Below are positions 23,203 to 32,921 of a DNA stretch of 39,070 nt, in pieces. The position numbers and the translations under genes are program-made. This stretch comes from JAAYUK01 sp964392915 (GTDB taxonomy: Bacteria > Nitrospirota > Thermodesulfovibrionia > Thermodesulfovibrionales > Dissulfurispiraceae). Below the pieces are notes generated by a model, which was not told the DNA's origin, made no database searches, and was given only the letters and a program-made list of their open reading frames with translations. Position 1 is the first letter of the stretch; each line of letters opens with the position of its first letter. The stretch spans positions 1-39,070 of the forward strand of contig CAYMRS010000018.1 in the NCBI GenBank assembly GCA_964392915.1. The letters are read 5' to 3'.

Positions 23203-24577
23203 AGTATCCCATCCCCATAGCCTTCTGCAGATTCGCATAGGCAATATTATAGTCATACACCGCCTGATTGTAGGTCAATCTGGCGTTGGCGTACGAGACC
23301 TGAGCGTCGGTGACTTCAATGGGGCTGCCGACACCCGCGGCATACCGACCGTTGGCGATTTCGAGGTTTTCGGTTGCCTGTTTCACCGTCAGTTCAGCCG
23401 CCGGGATTCGCTCTCGCGCTTCAACCAGATTCAGGTAAGCGCTCTGCACATCAAGCACAATGGACTGACGCAGTACTTCACGGTTTGCCTGCGCCACGTC
23501 GAACTGCGCCCGCGCTTCAGACACCTGATGTTTTGTCAGAAATCCGCTGAAAATCGGAATCGATACGGCAACACCCGCGCTCCACCCTTCATTTTTCGGA
23601 TACTCATCGCCGGTTTTGTTATAGCCGGCATTTCCGGAGATGACCGGCAGGTAGCCTTTTTGCGCAAGACTGATGGATTCCTCAGATGCCTTTACGCGGG
23701 CGGTTGACGCCAGATAGTCGGGGCGGTTTTTAAAGGCCATATCGAGAAGGTCGGTCAGGGAAATCTCACGCTTAATGACTGCCATGTCGTCCTGAACACT
23801 GTACTCCGGGGCATCGGGCATTCCCATGGCGTTGTTCAGCACAACGCGGGAAACTCTGAGCGCATTTTCAGCCCTGATGCGGTTGACTCCGGCATTGCTG
23901 AAATCGACCTCGGCTTTTGTCACGTCGAATTTCGGTTTGATGCCGACTTCATAAAACCCTTTGGCTTGTTCGAGATGATGCGCGAAAGAACGGACATTCT
24001 CGGTAGCCACCTCAAGGTTCTTCTCGGCCTGCAGCGTGGCGTAATATGCCTGCTTCACCGCAAGCACTATCTGGGCATGCACATTGTCATGATCTGAGCG
24101 TGACGCGTTGGCGCTGAGGTCCTGAATGCGGACCTGTGCGGGGGTTTTGCCGAAATCAAAAATCATCTGCGAGAGATTCGCTCCCGCAGCGTACTGGTCA
24201 TAGGGATTTGCCGAAAGACCTTTTCCGGCTGATGCGGTTGATGCAGACTTGATCCGGCTATAACTGCCTGACGCGGAAATTTGCGGAAAGTAGTTTGCCT
24301 GGGCCTGACCGATGCGGCTTTCGCTCGCAGCCACATTCCCCCGGGCTGCGGCAAGCGACGGATGGCGGTCGAGGGCAAGGAGAATGCATTTGTTCAGCTC
24401 GAGAAGCTCGCCCTTCTGAATGCCTGCAGATAAGGGGTTCTGAGGAGAAACGCCCACCGATTTCCCGGCAGTCGTTGGCGCACTGTTCTGCCCCGGTTCA
24501 GGCTCCGTGGCAGGTGCCGCTGTGCCAAAAAGAAGGGTTCCGCTTATTGCCAGTGCGATGATTTGTTTTCTGTTCAT
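23189..24577 (-). CDS. TolC-family outer-membrane efflux protein (second)
   Basis: This is 462 residues from ATG 24575-24577 with AGGAGG just upstream, beginning MNRKQIIALAISGTLLFGTA, a signal peptide. TolC repeats include SQMIFDFGKTPAQVRIQD and RYAAGVGSPIEVTDAQVSYA. It sits between an RND pump (one-base TAATG overlap) and macA (14-base overlap), so it could serve both the RND and the MacAB pumps. No lesion is seen. Confidence 0.92.
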   Translation of the reverse strand: MNRKQIIALAISGTLLFGTAAPATEPEPGQNSAPTTAGKSVGVSPQNPLSAGIQKGELLELNKCILLALDRHPSLAAARGNVAASESRIGQAQANYFPQISASGSYSRIKSASTASAGKGLSANPYDQYAAGANLSQMIFDFGKTPAQVRIQDLSANASRSDHDNVHAQIVLAVKQAYYATLQAEKNLEVATENVRSFAHHLEQAKGFYEVGIKPKFDVTKAEVDFSNAGVNRIRAENALRVSRVVLNNAMGMPDAPEYSVQDDMAVIKREISLTDLLDMAFKNRPDYLASTARVKASEESISLAQKGYLPVISGNAGYNKTGDEYPKNEGWSAGVAVSIPIFSGFLTKHQVSEARAQFDVAQANREVLRQSIVLDVQSAYLNLVEARERIPAAELTVKQATENLEIANGRYAAGVGSPIEVTDAQVSYANARLTYNQAVYDYNIAYANLQKAMGMGYYAQE

Positions 24578-27500
24578 TATGCCTCCTGCTGAGCAGCGGC
24601 TTTTCGCTCCTTGCGGTTGGCGCGCCACTGGAGATAGTGCGTCTGATATTTTTCGAGGTACAGATAAAAGACCGGCGTAATATACAGGGTTACGATCTGC
24701 GAAAAGAGCAGGCCGCCGACAACCGCAAGGCCGAGCGGACGGCGGGATTCAGCGCCGGCACCGAACCCCAGCGCGATGGGAAGCGTTCCCATCAAAGCCG
24801 CCATGGTTGTCATCATGATCGGCCGGAAACGAACAATAGCGCCCTGGTAAATGGCATCACCCGGGGATTTTCCACCGTTCCGCTGTGCTTCAAGCGCAAA
24901 GTCAATCATCATGATCGCATTTTTTTTCACAATCCCGATAAGCATAATGAGGCCGACGAATGAATAGACATTCAGCTCCAGCCTGAAGATGAAGAGGGTC
25001 AGGAGCGCGCCGAATCCCGCGGCAGGCAGCCCCGAAAGTATGGTTATCGGATGGATATAACTTTCGTAGAGAATGCCAAGGACGAGATAGATGACAACGA
25101 TTGCGAGGACGAGCAGAATCCAGAGTCCCCGGAACGAGTCCTGAAAAGCCTGCGCGGAGCCCTGAAAATTGGTGCTGATTGAAGCCGGCAGCGATTCGCC
25201 TGCAAGTTTGGTGACGGCATTGACTGCATCCCCGAGGGATACGTCCGGCTTTGTGTTGAATGAAATGGTTACTGCCGGGAACTGGCCGGAGTGATTCACC
25301 AAAAGCGGACCGATGTCCTGCTTCAAGGCCGCGACCGCGCTCAGAGGGACAAGCGCGCCTCTGGAAGACTTTACATAGAGCATCGTGAGAGATTCGGGAT
25401 CCATCTGAAACTCAGGGAGCAGTTCCATGATGACCTGATACTGGTTGCTCGGCGCAAAAATGGTCGAGACCTGCCTGGCGCTGTAAGCGGTCTGGAGCGC
25501 CTCTTCAATCTGCTGCGCGCTGACGCCGAGCGCTGATGCCTTGTCACGATCTATGACGACATTGACCTGGGGATTCTTGATCTGCAGGTCACTGGTCACA
25601 TCCTGCAGCATGGGCAGCGAAGCCATCTTCGCCTCAAAAGCGGCAGCATGACGGTACAGCTCTTCCGTGTCCGGCGACTGCAGGGTGAACTGATACAGAC
25701 TCTTCGTAATCCGGCCACCGATGCGGATGGCAGGCATGTTCTGAACAAACATCTGGATGCCCGGCACCTGTGAGACTTTCGGCCGAAGCGCCTGGACAAT
25801 CTCGTCTGCGCTCAAATCGCGTTCGGAGCGCGGTTTTAGCTTCAGAAACATTCTGCCGCTGTTTCCGGTTGAACTGATGCCGCTCGGGCCGATGCTTGAC
25901 ATGAACGCTTCAATGTTCGGATCTTTGCTTATGATTTCCATCAGCGCGAGTTGGTGGGCCTTCATCGACTCAAACGAGATTCCCTGCTGGGCTTCAGTAA
26001 AAGCAAATAGCTGGCCCGTGTCGTCGGTAGGCAGAAAGCCTTTCGGAATGAGGTAAAAAAGGATGCCGGTCGCGATGACGAGGGCTCCGGTAAATAGCAT
26101 GGTTGCGCGGCGGTGGCGGAGAACCGCTTGCAGGGTCTTCTCGTAGAATGCGAGCATTCCCTGAAAGAATCTCTCGGAGGACTGATACAATTTGCCGTTG
26201 CGCCGCTGGTCATGCGGCCTGATATACCTGCTGCAGAGCATGGGCGTCAGGCTGAGCGATACAAAGCCGGAAACGAGGATTGCAACGCTGATGGTCACCG
26301 CAAACTCATGCATGAGCCGGCCGAGGATGCCGCCGAGGAAGAGCACCGGAATGAAAACCGCGACGAGCGACAGCGTCATTGAGAGAATGGTGAAGCTGAT
26401 CTCTTTGGCCCCCTTAAACGCGGCCTCCAGAGGACCTTCGCCTCTTTCCATATGGCGGACAATGTTTTCGAGCATGACAATCGCGTCGTCGACTACGAAT
26501 CCGACCGCAAGGACGAGCGCCATGAGCGAGAAATTGTCGATGCTGTAGCCCAGGAGATACATGACCGCAAACGTTCCGATGATGGAAAATGGCAGGGCGA
26601 GGCTCGGTATTACGGTTGCGGACAGGTTGCGCAGGAAGAGGAAGATGACGAGTACGACGAGGGCGACGGCAAGAAAGAGCGTAAACTTGACGTCATGAAC
26701 AGAATCCTTGATTGAAATGGAGCGGTCATAGAGTGTATTTATTTCAACCGTCCCCGGAATCTGCTCGCGGAGGGTCGGCAGCAGCCGCTTGATGGAGTCG
26801 ACAATCTCTATGGTGTTGGTTCCGGGCTGACGCTGGATGGCGAGGACTATCGCCCTCGTGCCTTTGTACCAACCGGCGATTTTATCGTTTTCGACGCTGT
26901 CTATGACACGGCCGAGTTCTTCCAGGCGAACAGGATTGCCGTTCCGATAGGCGACAATGAGCGGGCGATACGCGGCGGCATCATTCAGCTGACCCGTCGC
27001 CTGAATGGAGAACGCCTGATTCGTTCCCTGCAACGTGCCTGTGGGAAGATTGACGTTCCCTTTGGAAACGGCACTGGCGACTTCGTCAATCCCAATCTGG
27101 CGGGATGCGAGCGCTTTCGGGTCGAGCTGAGCCCGGACGGCATACTTCTGCGCGCCGAATATCTGCACCTGCGCAACACCGCTGAGCATGGAAACGCGCT
27201 GGGCGATAAAGGTATCGGCATATTCATGAACCTTGTACAGCGGAAGCACGGTTGAACTGACCGCCAGATAGAGCACCGGCTGATCCGCGGGATTCACTTT
27301 TCTGAAGGACGGCGGCGTCGGCATGTCGGCCGGCAGCTGACGCGCGGCCTGCGAGATCATCGCCTGCACGTCCTGGGCAGCGGCGTCAATGTTCCGGTCG
27401 AGACTGAACTGGAGCGTGATTGAAGTGACCCCCTGCGCGTTGGTGGAGGTCATGGAATCGAGACCGGCAATCGTCGAAAACTGCCGTTCCAGCGGTGTGG

Positions 27501-27690
27501 CAACTGACGAGGCCATCGTTTCGGGCGTGGCTCCCGGAAGGTTTGCGGTTACGAGAATCGTCGGAAAGTCGACATTCGGCAGGTCGCTGACCGGCAGCAG
27601 GCGATAGCCGACCAAGCCGAAAAGCAGAATGGCGATCATGACCAGTGAGGTCATGATCGGTCGTTTAATGAATACTTCCGAGATATTCAC
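24577..27690 (-). CDS. RND multidrug efflux pump (MdtB/MdtC-like)
   Basis: The 1037 residues begin MNISEVFIKRPIMTSLVMIA, as in MdtB/MdtC-type HAE1 pumps. Proton-relay residues are present: the Asp pair in GFVVDDAIVMLEN (membrane helix 4, about 405) and the Lys in LIGIVKKNAIMMIDFA (about 940). Two large periplasmic loops follow helices 1 and 7. RND pumps expel drugs, dyes, bile salts or metals by proton antiport. It begins three bases after its adaptor gene and is joined to the TolC gene. There is a single RND gene rather than an MdtB-MdtC pair. Confidence 0.95.
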   Translation of the reverse strand: MNISEVFIKRPIMTSLVMIAILLFGLVGYRLLPVSDLPNVDFPTILVTANLPGATPETMASSVATPLERQFSTIAGLDSMTSTNAQGVTSITLQFSLDRNIDAAAQDVQAMISQAARQLPADMPTPPSFRKVNPADQPVLYLAVSSTVLPLYKVHEYADTFIAQRVSMLSGVAQVQIFGAQKYAVRAQLDPKALASRQIGIDEVASAVSKGNVNLPTGTLQGTNQAFSIQATGQLNDAAAYRPLIVAYRNGNPVRLEELGRVIDSVENDKIAGWYKGTRAIVLAIQRQPGTNTIEIVDSIKRLLPTLREQIPGTVEINTLYDRSISIKDSVHDVKFTLFLAVALVVLVIFLFLRNLSATVIPSLALPFSIIGTFAVMYLLGYSIDNFSLMALVLAVGFVVDDAIVMLENIVRHMERGEGPLEAAFKGAKEISFTILSMTLSLVAVFIPVLFLGGILGRLMHEFAVTISVAILVSGFVSLSLTPMLCSRYIRPHDQRRNGKLYQSSERFFQGMLAFYEKTLQAVLRHRRATMLFTGALVIATGILFYLIPKGFLPTDDTGQLFAFTEAQQGISFESMKAHQLALMEIISKDPNIEAFMSSIGPSGISSTGNSGRMFLKLKPRSERDLSADEIVQALRPKVSQVPGIQMFVQNMPAIRIGGRITKSLYQFTLQSPDTEELYRHAAAFEAKMASLPMLQDVTSDLQIKNPQVNVVIDRDKASALGVSAQQIEEALQTAYSARQVSTIFAPSNQYQVIMELLPEFQMDPESLTMLYVKSSRGALVPLSAVAALKQDIGPLLVNHSGQFPAVTISFNTKPDVSLGDAVNAVTKLAGESLPASISTNFQGSAQAFQDSFRGLWILLVLAIVVIYLVLGILYESYIHPITILSGLPAAGFGALLTLFIFRLELNVYSFVGLIMLIGIVKKNAIMMIDFALEAQRNGGKSPGDAIYQGAIVRFRPIMMTTMAALMGTLPIALGFGAGAESRRPLGLAVVGGLLFSQIVTLYITPVFYLYLEKYQTHYLQWRANRKERKAAAQQEA

Positions 27691-27693
27691 CCG

Positions 27694-28887
27694 TCAGTCC
27701 TTCTTGTCCGCATTTCCGGCCTTCGGCGCTGCTGTTGCCGGTGCTGACGCAGGTTTGACAGGCTCCTTGATCTGCACTTTCTGGCCGGGAACAACCCGTA
27801 CATGCCCATCCGTCACAATGCGCTCTCCCTGTGCGACACCTTGTGCAATAAGCGATTCATTTCCATAGGTGCGCGCGACAACAACCGGGCGGTTTTCTGC
27901 GGTGAGGTCGTCTTTGACGACGAATACATAATGCCCGTTTTGCCCCGTCTGAATCGCTTCGGTCGGGATAACCAGAGCGTCTTGCTGGACGTAAAGCCTC
28001 AGGACGGCAGTGACAAACTGGCCCGGCCAGAGGCGGTGCCCGCTGTTGGAGAATGTGGCCTTAAGTTTAATCGTTCCGGTGGACGTGTCGACGGCGTTGT
28101 CGACAAACGTGAGGAAACCCCGTTCGAAAGGTTCGGTGTCTGTCTTGCTTTGATAGACATCAACCGAAAGGGTCTTCTGCGTCATATGTTTTTTAATGGT
28201 TGCAAGATTCTGTTCAGGCACTGCAAAGCTGACAGCAATCGGTTCAATCTGGTTGATCGTAACCAGCGCCTTATTGTCATCATTCGCCTTGATAAGGTTT
28301 CCTTCGTCAATGAGCACAGCGCCGGCCCGTCCTGTTATCGGGGAATGAATGAAGTAGTAGCTGAGCTGCGTCTTTGCGGCTTCGAGGTTCGCCCGGCCTG
28401 CAGCGGCGACTGCCTCCAGCGCAGCGGCACTGGTACGCGACTGCTCATATTGCTGACGGGAGACGTATCCTTTCTGAAAGAGCTCCGAGTAGCGGCGTGC
28501 GTCCTCACGGGCATTCTCAAATTGAGCGATGTCCCGCGCGAGGGCTGCCTCGGCCTGCCGGACGGCGGCCTGCTGCTGCCTCGGATCAACGGTAAAAAGA
28601 AGGGCGCCTTTTTTGATAAACTGCCCTTCTTTGAAGTGCACCTTGTCAAGCCGGCCCGTCACCTGTGCTTTGACAGATACATTGGAAAGAGACTCGATGT
28701 TTCCAACAGCACGGAGTTCAAAGGGTACGGTTTTCTCAACGACCTGCCCCACAGCAACAACTGCGGGGGGGCGCTGCGCTTTGCCCTTTCCGTTGTCGGA
28801 GCATGCGAGCAGAACGCATGAAAGCGCGACCGCGCAAAGTCCCGCAGCGGTTCTGCTCAATCGTGTATATTTCATGGCAGTATGCAT
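27694..28887 (-). CDS. RND periplasmic adaptor lipoprotein (MdtA-like)
   Basis: This 397-residue protein has an N-terminal export signal ending in a lipobox-like CVLLACSD (Cys about residue 29), then VVAVGQVVEKTVPFELRAVG, lipoyl and coiled-coil segments, and HSPITGRAGAVLIDEGNLIK, as in MdtA. It should dock the RND pump encoded three bases downstream. The ATG at 28885-28887 follows GGGGAAAG by about seven bases; an ATG four codons in is possible. It lies 78 bases after the TetR gene. Confidence 0.92.
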   Translation of the reverse strand: MHTAMKYTRLSRTAAGLCAVALSCVLLACSDNGKGKAQRPPAVVAVGQVVEKTVPFELRAVGNIESLSNVSVKAQVTGRLDKVHFKEGQFIKKGALLFTVDPRQQQAAVRQAEAALARDIAQFENAREDARRYSELFQKGYVSRQQYEQSRTSAAALEAVAAAGRANLEAAKTQLSYYFIHSPITGRAGAVLIDEGNLIKANDDNKALVTINQIEPIAVSFAVPEQNLATIKKHMTQKTLSVDVYQSKTDTEPFERGFLTFVDNAVDTSTGTIKLKATFSNSGHRLWPGQFVTAVLRLYVQQDALVIPTEAIQTGQNGHYVFVVKDDLTAENRPVVVARTYGNESLIAQGVAQGERIVTDGHVRVVPGQKVQIKEPVKPASAPATAAPKAGNADKKD

Positions 28888-28965
28888 AAAGTCTTTCCCC
28901 TTGACAGCAGAATGTGTTCACTGAGGCACAGAATGCAGCAATGACTCGCCTCTGATAAATCTGGG

Positions 28966-29610
28966 TTACGCTTCAGCTTTCCGCTCGGTTCCATAGAGAA
29001 AAAAGCTGACATATTCACGGACAACCGCATTGACTGACGTTTTATCCCGTGACGGAAACATAACAATATCGGTTGTAAGAAAATAGGTGAAAAACATCGC
29101 AAGAAACGCACGGGCGCCGAGAAGCGGATCAAATGACCGCATCACACCTGTCTTCTGCATCTCTTTGAAGTAGGCTGCAAGAGTCGAAAAAATTTCAGCG
29201 AGAAAGGAATGGTATATCGCGTGAACCTTCTCCGGAAAATAAGAACATTCCGAAAGCATAATCTTGATGAAATCCCGCCGCATGTCGAGAGTCTCAAGGT
29301 ATTTTCGGGCGATTGCGGTGAGGGCTTCTTCGATCGCCACGTTTTGAATTGCGGGTAGAATGCTTTTCAGCGCCGGAAGAAAGGTGTGGGTTGAAAGAAC
29401 CGCTTCAAAGAGCGCTTCCTTGGAGGGAAAGTGGCGGAAAAGGGTCATTTCCGAAACTGCCGCCTCCCGCGCGATTTCGCGGGTGGTTGCTCCGAGGTAT
29501 CCTTTTTGGGAAAACAGCCGGAGAGCCGCCTCGATGATTCGCAGCCGGGTCGCTTCGCGGGAAGCAGGATGCCTGACCTTTTTTTCAGCAGGTGATGCCG
29601 CAATGACCAT
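28966..29610 (-). CDS. TetR-family repressor (efflux operon 2)
   Basis: This is 214 residues from ATG 29608-29610 (AGAGG seven bases upstream). The N-terminal HTH reads IIEAALRLFSQKGYLGATTR, then EIAREAAVSEMTLFRHFPSK, typical TetR/AcrR; the C-terminal ligand domain is not diagnostic. It precedes the adaptor-RND-TolC-MacAB cluster on the same strand, so it probably represses its own operon from the palindrome at 29635-29650. Its recognition helix nearly equals that of the second TetR at 35383-36024. Confidence 0.93.
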   Translation of the reverse strand: MVIAASPAEKKVRHPASREATRLRIIEAALRLFSQKGYLGATTREIAREAAVSEMTLFRHFPSKEALFEAVLSTHTFLPALKSILPAIQNVAIEEALTAIARKYLETLDMRRDFIKIMLSECSYFPEKVHAIYHSFLAEIFSTLAAYFKEMQKTGVMRSFDPLLGARAFLAMFFTYFLTTDIVMFPSRDKTSVNAVVREYVSFFLYGTERKAEA

Positions 29611-29634
29611 CAAAAAACCTCTCTTGCAGGGATG

Positions 29635-29650
29635 GTTAGTACTCACTAAC
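29635..29650 (-). promoter_or_regulatory. Probable TetR operator, operon 2
   Basis: The perfect dyad GTTAGT-ACTC-ACTAAC lies 24 bases upstream of the TetR start. On the minus strand it reads TGTTAGTGAGTACTAACC with flanks, close to the palindrome in front of the other TetR gene. Its position suggests autoregulation. Confidence 0.65.
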
Positions 29651-29769
29651 ATAACAAGGCGGCTGGACGGTCGTCAAGCTCAACTCAGGATTTATCGGGA
29701 GGGAGAAAGGAGTCGAGGAAGAACGCAAGGCAAATAAGGAAGAAAAAAGCAGAAAGCAGCGGACATTGC

Positions 29770-29801
29770 AAGGGGAGGCGGGCGGACGCTCGCCTCCCCT
29801 T
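29770..29801 (-). terminator. Hairpin after RND operon 1, probable terminator
   Basis: AAGGGGAGGCG and CGCCTCCCCTT form an 11-bp perfect stem with a 10-base loop, 24 bases past the RND stop at 29826. The T tract is short, so termination may be partial. It separates the first efflux operon from the second TetR promoter. Confidence 0.6.
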
Positions 29802-29825
29802 TGCGCAGCATTGCGCTGAAAGCTG

Positions 29826-32800
29826 TTATTTGCGCATCCGCCACGCGGAGATGCGCTCTCCCGCTTCATCGAACAGATCATACACGACAGGAACGACGAG
29901 CAGCGTCAGAAAGAGCGATGAGATAAGGCCGCCGATCGTGGCAATCGCCATCGGGGAGCGTGTTTCAGCTCCTTCGCCCAGGCCGATCGCGATGGGGAGC
30001 ATGCCGAGGACCATTGCAAAGGTCGTCATCAGGATGGGACGCAGCCGTACCGGCCCTGCCTCCAGAATCGCCGCCCTGCGCTCCAGCCCCCGCGCTCTCA
30101 GTGTGTTGATGTAATCGACAATCAGAATCGCATTTTTCTTCACCAGCCCCATCAGGAGAATGAGGCCGATGAAGCTGAAAATATTGAGCGTGTTACCCGT
30201 CACCAGCAGCGCGGCAAACGCGCCGATAAAGGAAAACGGCATCGAAAGCAGAACCGTGATTGGGTGGATAAAGCTCTCAAACTGGGCGGCTAGAATCATG
30301 TACGCCAGCACTATGCCGAGGACGAGCGCGACGAACAGATAAAAGAAGGACTCTCCCATAATGTCCGCGGTGCCCTTGTATGCGCCTGAAAATCCGGAGG
30401 GCAGAACCTGCGCGGAGATATCGTTCAGCTCATTCATCGCCTCGCCGAGCGGCTTGCGCTCGAGGTTCGCGAAGAGCGAGATGGCCCGCTGGCGATCAAC
30501 CCGGTTTATCGTGCTTGGACCGCCGCCTTCCCTGATTTCGATAAGATTTGACGCTTCGATAAGCCGGTTGTCTTTTGACCTCACGTAGAGGCGCCCGAGG
30601 TCAGCGGGGTCTTTGCGATCTTCCGGATTGAGCCGGGCGCGCACGTCGTAGCGCCTGCCCCTGGACTCGTCCTTGTACTTGGTAACATTCATTTCTCCGC
30701 CAATCAGAAAGTTCACTGCTTCCGCAACCGTGGCTGTGTCGACGCCGAGGTCGGCCGCTTTGTCGCGGTCGATGAATACTTTCAGCTCAGGCTTGCCGGC
30801 CTCAAGCGATGTGTCAATGTCGACAATACCCGGAATTTTTGAAAAATCGGCGATGATCTGCTTCATGTACCCTTGCAGCGCCGAAAGGTCGCTGCCTCTC
30901 ACAATAAACTGAATCGGCACATTGCGGATGCTGCCGCCGATCAGGGAAATGTCTTCGGCAAACCCCTTCAGTCCCGGAATGTCGCGTAGCATCCTGCGGA
31001 CATCGCGCATGATTTCGTGCTGACTCCGCTTGCGATCATTCTTTTTCGCGAGGCTGACAAAAATAATCGCCTTGTTCGTGAGACCTGTCCCCTGCGCGTA
31101 GAAGGCTGTGCGCACTTCAGGTATTGTGGCGACCAGATCCTCGGCTTTTTTAAACATCCGGTCAGCCTCGTCAACCGAATAGTCGACCGGGCATTCCAGC
31201 CGTATCAGAAAACGGCTCTGGTCCTCCTGCGGGGTAAACTCCTTGCCGAGGAGCGCCGTCATTCCGAGACTCAGAAGAAAAATACCGACCGCGGCCACAA
31301 CCACTTTCCGCCGGTTCTCCATCGCGTACGCGAGCAGTTTTCTGTACAGATTTTCGGTTTTCAGGTGGACGACTTCGAGCCAGTCGGAAACGCGCGCCAC
31401 ATGCCGGTGTTTGGTTAAAAAAGCAAGATGGCGCTGTGTTCCCCCATTGTGTGCTTTAAGAAACCGGGACGCAAGCATTGGCGTCAGCGTGAAGGAAATA
31501 AAGAGCGAAACCAGCACCGCAAAGACGACGGTCAGCGCAAACTGGAGAAAGAAACGGCCGACGATGCCTTTCATGAACGCAACCGGAAGAAAGATGGCCA
31601 CAATCGCCATCGTGGTTGCCAGAACCGCCAGCCCGATTTCCGATGTCGCAAAGGAAGCCGCCTCCCGAGGCGTTTTTCCGAGCCCTATGTGGCGATGGAT
31701 ATTCTCGATGACGATGATGGCATCGTCAATCAGCAGGCCGATGCAGAGCGACAGGCCGAGCATGGTCATGTTGTTGAAGGTAAAGTCGAACATGTGCATG
31801 ATGGTGAAGGTCGAGATGATCGATATCGGTATGGCCAGCGCGCTGATCAGTGTAATCCGCAGGCTCTTGAGGAAGATCAGCACGGCCAGGACCGCGAAAA
31901 AGCCCCCGATGACAAGGTGCGACTGGACCTCCTTGATGGAGCGGTTGATGAAGTCAGACTGGTCGAATGCGATGTCGATCTTCATTCCGGGAGGAAGGTT
32001 TTTGCGAATGAGATTCAGCTCCTTTTTGACCCGCTCTATGACTTCGATGGTATTCGTACCTGACTGTTTCTGTATGCCGAGGCCGACGGCGTTCTTCCCG
32101 TTAAATCGCGCGATGGAGCGTTTCTCCTCCATGCCGTCCTCGACGCGGCCGACATCCGACATGCGCACTGCTGCGCCCCGCTGGTAGCCAAGAATAAGGT
32201 TGCCGAACGCTTCCACTGAGCGCAGTTCACCTTTGACCTTGATGGCATACTCTTTTGTCGCGCTCTCGATGCGGCCGCTCGGCAGTTCGACATTTTCCCG
32301 CTGCAGCACCCTGATAATGTCCTGCGCCGTGATGCCATGGGCAATCATCTTCTCGCGGTCGAGCCAGAGGCGCACCTGTCGCAGACGGAGGCCGGGCATC
32401 TGAATGGCGCCGACCCCGGTCACCTTCTGCAGTTGCTCCTTGAGCGATTCATCACCATACGTGGAGAGTTCGCGCGGCGACCGATCACCATACAGCGCGA
32501 GCCAGAGTACGGGCGCAGCGTCCGGATCGACTTTTTCGACAATCGGTTCCCTGACGTCGGTCGGCAGCTTGCTTCTGATCGATGCGATCTTTTCCCGCAC
32601 ATCCTGCGCGGCGAGATCAATATTCCGTTCGAGTACGAATTCGACGACAACGGTCGAAATGCCTTCCGAGCTTGTTGACGTAATGGTCTTCACGCCGTTA
32701 ATCGCGCTGACCGCTTCTTCAATCTTGTCGGTAACGTCAATATCCATGATTTCCGGACTTGCTCCCTGCAGCACCGTGCGGATATTGACGATCGGAAAGT

Positions 32801-32921
32801 CGACCTTCGGAAAGAGGTCAACGCCGATGTTCGGATAACTGACAATGCCGAGTACGACCAGGGCCGCGATGACCATGGTCGCGAAGACCGGGCGCCGGAT
32901 GGATGTATCAGCGAGCCACAT
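29826..32921 (-). CDS. RND multidrug efflux pump (HAE1, AcrB-like)
   Basis: The 1031 residues begin MWLADTSIRRPVFATMVIAA and contain the Asp pair in GLLIDDAIIVIENIHRHIG and the Lys in LMGLVKKNAILIVDYI, the RND proton relay. About twelve membrane helices and two periplasmic loops are visible. It overlaps its adaptor gene by 14 bases and is the last gene of the TetR-TolC-adaptor-RND operon. The substrate is unknown. It is clearly a different subfamily from the pump at 24577-27690. Confidence 0.95.
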   Translation of the reverse strand: MWLADTSIRRPVFATMVIAALVVLGIVSYPNIGVDLFPKVDFPIVNIRTVLQGASPEIMDIDVTDKIEEAVSAINGVKTITSTSSEGISTVVVEFVLERNIDLAAQDVREKIASIRSKLPTDVREPIVEKVDPDAAPVLWLALYGDRSPRELSTYGDESLKEQLQKVTGVGAIQMPGLRLRQVRLWLDREKMIAHGITAQDIIRVLQRENVELPSGRIESATKEYAIKVKGELRSVEAFGNLILGYQRGAAVRMSDVGRVEDGMEEKRSIARFNGKNAVGLGIQKQSGTNTIEVIERVKKELNLIRKNLPPGMKIDIAFDQSDFINRSIKEVQSHLVIGGFFAVLAVLIFLKSLRITLISALAIPISIISTFTIMHMFDFTFNNMTMLGLSLCIGLLIDDAIIVIENIHRHIGLGKTPREAASFATSEIGLAVLATTMAIVAIFLPVAFMKGIVGRFFLQFALTVVFAVLVSLFISFTLTPMLASRFLKAHNGGTQRHLAFLTKHRHVARVSDWLEVVHLKTENLYRKLLAYAMENRRKVVVAAVGIFLLSLGMTALLGKEFTPQEDQSRFLIRLECPVDYSVDEADRMFKKAEDLVATIPEVRTAFYAQGTGLTNKAIIFVSLAKKNDRKRSQHEIMRDVRRMLRDIPGLKGFAEDISLIGGSIRNVPIQFIVRGSDLSALQGYMKQIIADFSKIPGIVDIDTSLEAGKPELKVFIDRDKAADLGVDTATVAEAVNFLIGGEMNVTKYKDESRGRRYDVRARLNPEDRKDPADLGRLYVRSKDNRLIEASNLIEIREGGGPSTINRVDRQRAISLFANLERKPLGEAMNELNDISAQVLPSGFSGAYKGTADIMGESFFYLFVALVLGIVLAYMILAAQFESFIHPITVLLSMPFSFIGAFAALLVTGNTLNIFSFIGLILLMGLVKKNAILIVDYINTLRARGLERRAAILEAGPVRLRPILMTTFAMVLGMLPIAIGLGEGAETRSPMAIATIGGLISSLFLTLLVVPVVYDLFDEAGERISAWRMRK

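Noticed and set aside
27802..28821. Plus-strand open frame of 339 codons opposite the MdtA-like adaptor
   Set aside because: Fully antisense to a well-supported adaptor gene, without family motifs or ribosome site.
31243..32187. Long plus-strand open frame (314 codons) opposite the RND gene
   Set aside because: It lies wholly antisense to a clear RND coding region and has a low-complexity, Arg/Ser/Thr-rich translation; typical shadow frame of GC-rich DNA.
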